From Fodinibius saliphilus (lineage in GTDB: Bacteria; Bacteroidota; Rhodothermia; Balneolales; Balneolaceae): 64,000 bases of DNA. Of this stretch, positions 18,010 through 25,822 are shown piece by piece. A model generated the notes under the pieces. That model was given only the letters and a program-made list of their open reading frames with translations. It did not search any database and was not told where the DNA came from. The stretch lies in NCBI RefSeq assembly GCF_005869845.1, contig NZ_VAWF01000001.1, positions 62,001 to 126,000 of the forward strand. The letters run 5' to 3'. The position numbers and the translations under genes are program-made. How positions within the stretch are numbered: position 1 is the first letter of the stretch; every line of letters starts with the position of its first letter.

Positions 18010-18801
18010 TTATATGGCTTCAATTTTATATCCCTGTTGTTCGTCATAATCGGTGAGCATAAAGAGCGGGTGGTGCGAGTCGTGATACCCCATCAACATA
18101 AATTGTTCTTCGTAAGCCCTTTTTAGCAGCTGTTTACGAGCAAGCATACTCTGGTTGGCATCAAAATCATATTTGGCAGCAAATTTCCGGTTGACCTCAC
18201 CGCGTGTTGCCAGTACATCTCCAGCCATCATATACTTTTGAGAACCGTCATCTAAGAGGAGTACCTGTGAAAATTCAGTATGCCCGCCAATTTTTTGTAC
18301 AGTAATTTCCGGATAGGGTTGGTCCTCATCATCCATTAAGTGCAGATCTGCTTTAGCATCCAGAAAATGGATAAACTGCGTTTTTTCTTCGTCGTAATAT
18401 TCTTCTTTTTCTATGGTTTTTTTCCAGCCTTTTTTAGAGACCCATAGTTTGGCATCCGGAAAAGTAAGTTCCCAGAAACCGGAAGACCGACCGGCTAACC
18501 CACCAATATGATCATAGTGCAGGTGGCTGGCAAAGATGTCGGTGATCTCATATTCTGTAAGTCCGTATTCCGCAAGATTTTCCTTAATTGTTTCGGTGCT
18601 TGTACCTTCTCCAAAATCACCGATACCTACATCAAACAGAATGTTTTTGTTGCCTGATTGAATTAGAAAAGGATTAAGGGAAATTTTCAATGCTCCTTTG
18701 GCGGGGGAATCATTGCGGTCAATACGATTAAACTTTTTATCAAGTCCAACACTAAAGGTGCCTTCATACAGGGCATGTGCGGATATCGTTTTTGTGTTCA
18801 T
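18010..18801 (-). CDS. MBL-fold metallo-hydrolase
   Basis: A 263-residue metallo-beta-lactamase-fold hydrolase. The zinc motif HxHxDH is present as SHLHYDHIGG near residues 91-100, with further ligands in GHTEFS and AGDVLATR and a late GYHDSHHP. The overall form resembles the AHL-lactonase/YtnP subgroup, but substrate cannot be read from the motifs. It is co-directional with PNP two bases downstream. Confidence 0.85.
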   Translation of the reverse strand: MNTKTISAHALYEGTFSVGLDKKFNRIDRNDSPAKGALKISLNPFLIQSGNKNILFDVGIGDFGEGTSTETIKENLAEYGLTEYEITDIFASHLHYDHIGGLAGRSSGFWELTFPDAKLWVSKKGWKKTIEKEEYYDEEKTQFIHFLDAKADLHLMDDEDQPYPEITVQKIGGHTEFSQVLLLDDGSQKYMMAGDVLATRGEVNRKFAAKYDFDANQSMLARKQLLKRAYEEQFMLMGYHDSHHPLFMLTDYDEQQGYKIEAI

Positions 18802-18865
18802 ATTGCTCTACAAAGAAGTGAAAAGTTAATGCCGGGAGAGGAGTTGCCGGTGAACTTATTATAAA

Positions 18866-19843
18866 TTATTGATTCTTATTTTCGTGCTTGTCATAGGCTT
18901 CGATAATTTCACGTACTAGCTTGTGGCGAACAACATCTTCTTCATTAAGGTAAACAAAAGATATTCCTTCAATATCTTTCAGGATTCTCTGAATAGATAT
19001 GAGGCCAGACTGTTTTTTCCGTGGGAGGTCGGTTTGGGTAATATCTCCGGTAATAATAGCCCGGCTGTTAAAGCCGATACGTGTTAAAAACATCTTCATC
19101 TGCATGTTAGTTGCATTTTGTGCCTCATCTAAAATTACAAATGCATTATTAAGTGTGCGTCCTCGCATATAGGCGAGTGGAGCAATCTCAATGATATTTT
19201 TTGCCAGATATAGTTCCAGGCGATCATATTCGATCATATCCTCAAGTGCATCATAAAGGGGGCGCAGGTAGGGATCGATCTTTTCTCGTAAATCTCCGGG
19301 TAAGAAGCCAAGGGTTTCACCGGCTTCTACTGCCGGTCGTGCCAGTATAATTTTTTTTACTTTCTGTTGTTTGAGGGCCCGAACGGCAAGAGCTACTGAG
19401 GTATAGGTCTTTCCTGTGCCTGCAGGTCCAATAGTAAACACGATATCATTGGTTGCCGAAGCCTCAACAATCTTCTTTTGTCCGGGTGTTTTTGCTGTTA
19501 TAGCTTCACCATCATGAGTGTTAGTGATAAAATCTCCCGAAATTCGGGTGTCACGAAGGGGATTCGGCTTTTTTGATTTGCGATTGCTGTTCTTAAGAGC
19601 CAAAACAGTATCAAGATCATCTTCGGTGAGATCGTCATTGCCTTTAGCCATATTAATGAGCTCATCAAAAATAGAAATAAGCTCTTCACGATCTTCTTCC
19701 GGACCGCTTATCTTGATACTCCCCCCCCTTGCAGTGAGCTTAGTATCGGGATAAGCCTCATCCAGTTTTTTAAGATGTTCATCATGAAAACCCAGGATAA
19801 TAACTGGTTCTACATCTTCAATAGTGTATGTTTCGCTACTAAT
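18866..19843 (-). CDS. phoH: PhoH family ATPase, probable non-canonical ATT start
   Basis: PhoH-like NTPase, tied to RNA metabolism and ribosome maturation in other bacteria. The ATPase core has Walker A GPAGTGKT (about residue 138), a Walker B-like AFVILDEAQNA and the ITGDITQTDL stretch. The first ATG (19651) would drop the family's N-terminal domain. Upstream of it the same frame stays open for 80 codons and encodes sensible PhoH sequence (TYTIEDVEPVIILGF, LTARGGSIKISG), including a G8 run that keeps frame. No ATG, GTG or TTG occurs in that stretch; ATT at 19841-19843 (reading I/M-SSETYTIED) gives 325 residues, the family's usual size. A lost start or a base error in ATG are alternatives. 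Confidence 0.82.
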   Translation of the reverse strand: MSSETYTIEDVEPVIILGFHDEHLKKLDEAYPDTKLTARGGSIKISGPEEDREELISIFDELINMAKGNDDLTEDDLDTVLALKNSNRKSKKPNPLRDTRISGDFITNTHDGEAITAKTPGQKKIVEASATNDIVFTIGPAGTGKTYTSVALAVRALKQQKVKKIILARPAVEAGETLGFLPGDLREKIDPYLRPLYDALEDMIEYDRLELYLAKNIIEIAPLAYMRGRTLNNAFVILDEAQNATNMQMKMFLTRIGFNSRAIITGDITQTDLPRKKQSGLISIQRILKDIEGISFVYLNEEDVVRHKLVREIIEAYDKHENKNQ

Positions 19844-20006
19844 TGTTGATTGGTCTGCGATAGGAAACTGTTGGTTTAGTTAAAACTGAACTCTTAAAAT
19901 AAGGAAATTGTATGAAAATTTTGTAGAGGCAATTTTCTTAATCTCAAAAAAGCTTAGAGTACAAATAATACCATTAGTTGAATCTGGATATCTTGTAGTT
20001 GCTAAA

Positions 20007-20693
20007 TTATACTATAGTCTCTTTACCTATTTGAGCTCTTTTTTTAAGGGTGGAAATACTTTCTTGCATATCATCGGCTTTAAATACCGCACTGCCGGCT
20101 ACAAGAACTTCTGCACCAGCCTGGGCTATTTTTTGGATGTTATGCGGTTTTACTCCACCGTCAACTTCAATGACAAAATCGGTACCGGTTTGTTCTCGCA
20201 TCTGTACCAGTTGTTGTAATCGTTGATAGGTAGAGGGAATAAAAGATTGACCGCCAAAGCCGGGATTGACACTCATAAGCAGGACCATTTCGATTTCTCC
20301 TAAAATAGGCTTTATCGCCTCAAGTGAAGTGCCCGGATTGACAGCTACACCGGCAGTGATGTTTTGTGAGTGGATATTTTGAACTGTTCGGTGCAGGTGG
20401 GGGCAAGTTTCTTGGTGAACGGTAATATGGTTAGCACCTGCCGTAACGAAAGCTTGTATATATTTATCTGGGTTTTCTATCATAAGGTGTACATCCAGAA
20501 AAGCATCTGTAGATCGGTTGGCAGCTTCTACAATTCCGGGACCGTAGCTGATATTTGGAACAAAATGACCATCCATAACATCACAGTGCAGCCACCGGAT
20601 GTCAGCTTTATTACATTGTTCAATCTCTTTACCGAGTCTACTGAAATCAGCTGCTAAAATTGAAGGTGCTAAAATAGGAAGTTCAAAATCCAT
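20007..20693 (-). CDS. rpe: ribulose-phosphate 3-epimerase
   Basis: A 228-residue TIM-barrel enzyme interconverting ribulose-5-phosphate and xylulose-5-phosphate in the pentose phosphate pathway. APSILAADFSRLG opens the barrel, HCDVMDGHFVPN and DVHLMIENP supply metal ligands and catalytic aspartates, and MSVNPGFGGQSFIP and EVDGGV follow with the phosphate-binding end. It starts seven bases after the PASTA protein gene and is the last gene of the envelope operon. Confidence 0.96.
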   Translation of the reverse strand: MDFELPILAPSILAADFSRLGKEIEQCNKADIRWLHCDVMDGHFVPNISYGPGIVEAANRSTDAFLDVHLMIENPDKYIQAFVTAGANHITVHQETCPHLHRTVQNIHSQNITAGVAVNPGTSLEAIKPILGEIEMVLLMSVNPGFGGQSFIPSTYQRLQQLVQMREQTGTDFVIEVDGGVKPHNIQKIAQAGAEVLVAGSAVFKADDMQESISTLKKRAQIGKETIV

Positions 20694-20700
20694 GGTAAGG

Positions 20701-21525
20701 TTAATTCTTTGTTGTATCGGGAACTGCTATGTTTTGTGTGGTATCGATAATAGCCCCGGATTCACTTTCTTCTTTTAAATTATGACGTTCCGAGACAACC
20801 AACTTGAGCGTTTTTCCAATAACTACTTGCTTTTTTTTAGGTTGGTAATCCAGTATTACATTCGGATCTACTTCTTTGCTTGATTTAAATCGAATTTCGC
20901 CTACGCGGAGGCCAACTTTCTGTAATTTCTGTTGTGCTTCTGAAAGTCTTAATCCCCTAATATTAGGAATAGTCACCATTTTTTCGCCTAGCCCATCACT
21001 AACAGCAAGGTCTATAAGAGTTCCTTTTGGTACTACTGTTTCGGGATCTATTGATTGACGGAGCACTCTGTTTTTAAACCGGGATGACTCATAACTTACG
21101 GTTCCGATGTCGAGCCCATAGTTCTGTAGTTGTAACCGAGCATTTCGGTAAGAGAGATTCACAACATCCGGAACCTTTACAGTTGGGTTAGATTCGGTAT
21201 TAACAGTAAGGTAGATCTTACGATTCGGTTTGACAATTTCAGCGGGAGAGGGCGTTTGGTCTATAACATAATCAGCGGGATATGCGGTATTCGATCGGCG
21301 TTCGGCTACTTCGGAACGCAGTCCGTATGTTTCTAATTGTTCTTGTGCTTCGTCAAGAGATATTTGAGATACATCAGGTACCGTTAAACCTTCATCATAA
21401 TTTGTATAGGCCGGCATAATGATGGTATCAGCTAATATAAGAAGCAAGGCCCCCAGTGCTATGGTAGAGGCGCCGATGATATAAAAAGTTTTGCTGGTAA
21501 AGATCTTTTTAAGTTTCGACATCAT
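20701..21525 (-). CDS. PASTA-domain membrane-anchored protein
   Basis: A 274-residue protein with one N-terminal membrane segment (about residues 13-35) and three consecutive PASTA repeats (starting near VPDVSQISLDEAQ, VPDVVNLSYRNAR and IPNIRGLRLSEAQ), each about 65-70 residues. PASTA domains bind peptidoglycan fragments in Ser/Thr kinases and PBPs; here no kinase or transpeptidase domain is attached. It ends in a charged, Thr-rich tail. Stand-alone PASTA proteins of this size are common in Bacteroidota-like genomes. Its place between a DUF5683 gene and rpe suggests a cell-wall attached envelope role. Confidence 0.85.
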   Translation of the reverse strand: MMSKLKKIFTSKTFYIIGASTIALGALLLILADTIIMPAYTNYDEGLTVPDVSQISLDEAQEQLETYGLRSEVAERRSNTAYPADYVIDQTPSPAEIVKPNRKIYLTVNTESNPTVKVPDVVNLSYRNARLQLQNYGLDIGTVSYESSRFKNRVLRQSIDPETVVPKGTLIDLAVSDGLGEKMVTIPNIRGLRLSEAQQKLQKVGLRVGEIRFKSSKEVDPNVILDYQPKKKQVVIGKTLKLVVSERHNLKEESESGAIIDTTQNIAVPDTTKN

Positions 21526-21555
21526 GGGCGAAAAATACGGTTCTTTGAGGATTAC

Positions 21556-22461
21556 TTAAAAATGATATTTAAGTGAAAAGCTTTTATATGGATTTAAAAA
21601 ATTGGTATGCGTTTCTAATCGGTTATTTTTAATCTTGACCGTCAGGAATGAATCAAACGCAGATACAATATGATTTAGTATAAGGAGTGATACCATGTTC
21701 CCGGCTAAGCGATAGCTGTCATTGAACTGTTCGGCAAGATCTGCACCTCGGAAAAAGTACCTAGACATATCTGAACCATCCCACGATAGTTGATATTTTG
21801 AAGTGAAGTCACTCCAGCCTGGTCCAAATTGATAATATTTGCTGATCAGTTCATAGTATTGCTGTGAGCCATAGTCTGGCATCACATGAGAAAACTTATT
21901 TCCAATTCCATCATCCGAAAAGACAAATGGAGTATTACGTTCAACATTTCTAAGCAACTCAAGGTCAACTTTGTTCCAATCCTTGTCAGGATCATAGTTA
22001 GCTGTTACCCCAGAAATTTCGTTTGCCAGTTCATTGATATAAGGGTTATTAATTTGTTGGTTTTGATCATGGTATTCTACCAACCATTTGGCATAATTAA
22101 CCACGCTCCAGTTATTGTTGGCGAATCTTTTGTATTGCCGTTCTTCGGCCCTGGCATCACGAAGGTTTTTAATATGCATCCCTACGAAAATGATCTCTGC
22201 AAGAAAATATGCTCCTGCCCGTATCCACTTGCCATTGGCTGCTTGTCCGCTTCCGGGAACGATTGCAGAGCTTAAAAGGGCTAAGCCTGCTTTTTTACGG
22301 ATTGGCTGAAAGAAAGGGGTTGAAGCAGTATAGTTTATCTTGGGTTGTAGTTCTTGAATAGTGATATTGCTTGCATTCGAGGATGAGTTGTTAGGTTGTG
22401 CTCGAACTGCTGTGAGTAGGCCCAAGAGTAAAAATAATATACTGATTCCTTTTTTAGTCAT
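21556..22461 (-). CDS. DUF5683-like exported protein
   Basis: About 301 residues with a signal peptide (MTKKGISILFLLLGLL...VRAQ) and then a conserved region AGLALLSSAIVPGSGQAANGKWIRAGAYFLAEI, the PGxGQ...GK pattern of DUF5683 proteins. Function of the family is unknown. The ATG at 22461 overlaps the stop of the upstream gene by eight bases, better than the TTG at 22482 that opens the longest ORF. A second protein of the same kind is encoded at 62761. The coupling with the large barrel protein upstream suggests a joint role at the envelope. Confidence 0.75.
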   Translation of the reverse strand: MTKKGISILFLLLGLLTAVRAQPNNSSSNASNITIQELQPKINYTASTPFFQPIRKKAGLALLSSAIVPGSGQAANGKWIRAGAYFLAEIIFVGMHIKNLRDARAEERQYKRFANNNWSVVNYAKWLVEYHDQNQQINNPYINELANEISGVTANYDPDKDWNKVDLELLRNVERNTPFVFSDDGIGNKFSHVMPDYGSQQYYELISKYYQFGPGWSDFTSKYQLSWDGSDMSRYFFRGADLAEQFNDSYRLAGNMVSLLILNHIVSAFDSFLTVKIKNNRLETHTNFLNPYKSFSLKYHF

Positions 22462-25400
22462 TGTTGAGAACATCAAAATCAAAAGTTAATCCAAAGTGGA
22501 ATATTAGGTCATTTCCATAATTTACAGTGCCACTTGATGTTTTCGTAATAAATTCATCGGGTAAGTTAATATCAAAATTGTTGAAACCATATGCACCACT
22601 TACAAAAAGTTTCAAAGGAAATAGATAATAACTATTGAAGGCAAATCGTAGTTCTGCTCCGACTCCACTTTTAATAGTTTCATTAATATCAAGTGGTCCA
22701 CCCCACCCATTACCGGCTTCGCCAAATAATCTCAGGTATAATTTATCTAAACTATGACGACCTAATTGTTGGTTAATATTACGAATAATTGGGAAGTTAT
22801 ATGAAATCTGTGCTATCGCCGTACTATTGCCACCGATAGCAAAATAGGGATAGCTGCGCATGCCGGTAAAACCGCCTATATAATCAAGATAAAAAGCATC
22901 ATTGGGCTGATTGAAGTAGCTGAATCCACGGCCGTAAATTGATATTGCAGAACTATTTGAGAGTGGGTAACCAAACCGAATGGTTGCTTCCAGTGAATGA
23001 TTATTGACAGATTTATAAACGGGAGATAGAGTATTGTCTTCAATCTCGTAGTCATCCAGTAATTTGCTGGGCTCATAAGAATAACGAATCAAGCTTCGGA
23101 GCCCAATAGGAGCAACGTCATTATGGGGATATCGTAGCAGGTTTTCATATACATAGGCTGCTGTGAAGGTGGTCCCTTTATAGTATTCAGAGGAGGATGA
23201 AGGAATGAACTGCTGGATCTCTCGGGAATAGAAACCGTCTGTTTGAACCTTATAAGGACTGTATCGGGCCCCAACTTCAACTACGTTGTGGGCATCAATT
23301 TTACTTCGCAGATAAAGATTAGCCTCCCAGATATTATATGCAATATCAGCAGAGGTGGTATCGGGCAGGCAAGAAGTACAGGAGAACTCTTCAATTGATA
23401 AGCCGTTGGCCACATTGCGTCGCATATTGTATAGCTCAACAGAGACAGTAGGAGACCACTTCTTTTCAATAAATGGTAATCCCTCGTATTCTATGATGGT
23501 AAAAAGGTCTCGATCTAGATCGGTTAACCGGGAAGGAGAAACGAAGTTACCAATGCTATTACTGGGTTCAGAAGCTATTCCAAAAAGAGCGCCGCCAAAA
23601 ATATTTAGTTTATCAGTGACTTCGCGTGAGCTGAAATAGGTGCCTATTTTAAGGTCTCGGAGTAGGTTTTTACCCAAATCCCCAAATCGTCCGGCGGTAA
23701 GTAATCGACCATTATTCCCATATTTTTTTGAATAATTATCGAATCGCAGGACTGGGTAAAAACTGAAACTTGTATAGTTATTTTCGTAAGTCGTTAGAAC
23801 AGGAGAATTAAGGTGCCCACGACCATTCATATTAAGCTGTAGCGTATCTTTTTGAGTCAATTGCTGCAACTTGGCATGAGGCAATGCTTCAATATGGGTA
23901 AGGTCAGGTCGTATTGGAATTTTATCCAGCGTTTTAAGGGAAAGGTTCGATTGTTGGTAACTGCCTTTGTTTAGTTGATTAGTTTTGGTAGATAGATCTA
24001 TCCCTGAAATAACGTAACCTTCGGCTTTAAATTCGGCAAAATAGAGCTTGTTTCCAGATTGGTGTGGCATAAAAGAGCCTCCCAACACATTTGTCAGCTT
24101 TTGTGCTTTAGGGTCTTTATTATTCAATGGAATGCGATAGATATTATAAATACCATCCGGATCAGCTGAATAATAGAGATAGTTTCCGGAGCTACCTACG
24201 AAGGGATCACGATAATTAGTAAGCGTATCGTTGAGTACCGGCCTGGTTTCACCGCTTTCGATATCGAGGTAATATATATTCCTGGAATAGGAATCGGCTG
24301 TTGAAAAGTAGATACTATTGCCCTTGGGATGCCAGGTCGGCGTATAAACTTGTTGACCTTTCGTAAAAGTTGTCAGGGGGGTAATGGTTCCGGTTTTTAA
24401 ATCTATCTCGGATAGGTTACTGCTTCCCCCAGTTTGTTGAACAGCAACCGCCTTCTGTTTCTCTGGATGCCAGGCCGGAGATGTAAGTCGTTTGCTGTGG
24501 GTGAGCCTCTGTTTAGAAGCTGAATCTATGTTGTAAATAAAGAGATCATTATAGCGTTCTCCGAAACGGTTTAGCTTCTGTTTACTAAAGATTAATGATT
24601 GGCCATCGGGGGAGTACGAAAAAGAAGATTGAATATGCTTGAGTACTGGTTCGCCGGAATGCTTTTTCGTCTGTTTGGGATAAGAGTTAGGGGGAATCCC
24701 TATATTTATCGCATGACTATTTTTTTTACCATCTGTCAAAGGTTCTATAAAAAGTTGTGTGTCGGAAGATTGAAAATTTCTATTCGAAAGGTATGCAATA
24801 TTTTTTCTATCCGGTGACAGGTTGGGGTAGAAGTTGAAAAAACCGCTATCCTGTACGGTTTCGGTACTAGTAAATACTTGTTCTGAAGTGGCATCAGTAT
24901 AGTTTTCAGTAGAATGGTCAATGAAATCCTGGAATAATATATGTGCTTCTATTCCGGTTGCTGCTTTTAGTGCTTCATCGATGGTAAAAGTTCCGTCATA
25001 AGCTAAAGCCTCAGATATCTTAGGAATGATGGACTCCCCAAAGCGATTGGCCAAATAGGTAGTAAAGGCAAAGCCCTGGTTATAAATACGTTCTCGTTGC
25101 AGGGCATTTTTAGAGGTAAAAAATGTCATTCCATCAAAAGAGATAGGACTCTCATTAAGTAGGGCAGTACGGAAGAGCATGTCGCGGTGTGAATCCCAAA
25201 AGTCGTGGTAAAAATTACTCCGTTGATATTGGGCTACGCCTTCGGCAAACCATGCTGGTACATTAATACTGGCAAAAGGATAGGTGAGGATACCTTTGGG
25301 ATATCCATAGAGTACATCGGGCCTGCGTACATCGGAGTATGAAAGCCATTGAAGGTATATAGCCGGTAGGCGACGTCCCTTTTTCATAGCAACTTGCAGC

Positions 25401-25822
25401 TGTACAATATGCGTGAACTCGTGGCTGATAACATCCCAAAGCCAATCTTGCGAACCACGTAATGGACTATTTAAGGAAGGTACCCATATTTCGATCTGGT
25501 TATCAAAAAAGTAGGCAGCACCGTTGGAGTAATCTTCACGATCATTGAGGACGATATCTATCTTGGTGTCTGGTTCATACTGGTATAAGGAGGTAATGGA
25601 CGGATAAACTTCTTCGGCTATTCGAGAAGCTACCTGAGCAGATCGACTGTTTCCTTGTTGGAAATGAACCTGGAAGTGTTCGCTATTAACAGTGAACCAA
25701 GGAAGATGGTTTTGGGGATAGTTATATTGCCTGGGGGAAAGCTGTGCCATTGCAGAATGTGAAAGGCTTGCAAACCCAATCCCGAAAACGAGAAGAACGA
25801 TATATAGATATTTACTTCTCAT
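22454..25822 (-). CDS. gluzincin-type peptidase fused to beta-propeller and outer-membrane barrel-like region
   Basis: A 1122-residue exported protein. After a signal peptide (cut near SAMAQ) residues 35-300 form a peptidase MA-like domain with H134-E-F-T-H138 and the probable third zinc ligand Glu194 in WFAEGVAQY. Residues about 320-620 contain repeated PDxxxIAY/SPDGQSLIFS/WHPKGNSIYFS blades of a TolB/PD40-type propeller. The last 400 residues are beta-rich with barrel-like strands and GGFTGMRSYPYF, reminiscent of the Omp85 barrel loop, ending in alternating aromatic strands. It starts directly after the stop of the T9SS-sorted protein gene. Such proteins exist in Bacteroidota-like genomes as PD40 proteins of unknown substrate; the peptidase site here looks intact. 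Confidence 0.75.
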   Translation of the reverse strand: MRSKYLYIVLLVFGIGFASLSHSAMAQLSPRQYNYPQNHLPWFTVNSEHFQVHFQQGNSRSAQVASRIAEEVYPSITSLYQYEPDTKIDIVLNDREDYSNGAAYFFDNQIEIWVPSLNSPLRGSQDWLWDVISHEFTHIVQLQVAMKKGRRLPAIYLQWLSYSDVRRPDVLYGYPKGILTYPFASINVPAWFAEGVAQYQRSNFYHDFWDSHRDMLFRTALLNESPISFDGMTFFTSKNALQRERIYNQGFAFTTYLANRFGESIIPKISEALAYDGTFTIDEALKAATGIEAHILFQDFIDHSTENYTDATSEQVFTSTETVQDSGFFNFYPNLSPDRKNIAYLSNRNFQSSDTQLFIEPLTDGKKNSHAINIGIPPNSYPKQTKKHSGEPVLKHIQSSFSYSPDGQSLIFSKQKLNRFGERYNDLFIYNIDSASKQRLTHSKRLTSPAWHPEKQKAVAVQQTGGSSNLSEIDLKTGTITPLTTFTKGQQVYTPTWHPKGNSIYFSTADSYSRNIYYLDIESGETRPVLNDTLTNYRDPFVGSSGNYLYYSADPDGIYNIYRIPLNNKDPKAQKLTNVLGGSFMPHQSGNKLYFAEFKAEGYVISGIDLSTKTNQLNKGSYQQSNLSLKTLDKIPIRPDLTHIEALPHAKLQQLTQKDTLQLNMNGRGHLNSPVLTTYENNYTSFSFYPVLRFDNYSKKYGNNGRLLTAGRFGDLGKNLLRDLKIGTYFSSREVTDKLNIFGGALFGIASEPSNSIGNFVSPSRLTDLDRDLFTIIEYEGLPFIEKKWSPTVSVELYNMRRNVANGLSIEEFSCTSCLPDTTSADIAYNIWEANLYLRSKIDAHNVVEVGARYSPYKVQTDGFYSREIQQFIPSSSSEYYKGTTFTAAYVYENLLRYPHNDVAPIGLRSLIRYSYEPSKLLDDYEIEDNTLSPVYKSVNNHSLEATIRFGYPLSNSSAISIYGRGFSYFNQPNDAFYLDYIGGFTGMRSYPYFAIGGNSTAIAQISYNFPIIRNINQQLGRHSLDKLYLRLFGEAGNGWGGPLDINETIKSGVGAELRFAFNSYYLFPLKLFVSGAYGFNNFDINLPDEFITKTSSGTVNYGNDLIFHFGLTFDFDVLNND

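Noticed and set aside
19722-19729. C8 homopolymer (G8 on minus) in phoH as a possible frameshift
   Set aside because: Translation on both sides stays in one frame with sensible PhoH sequence, so no shift is needed.
19908-20219. 103-codon + strand ORF between phoH and rpe
   Set aside because: Most of it is antisense to rpe and it lacks any family features.
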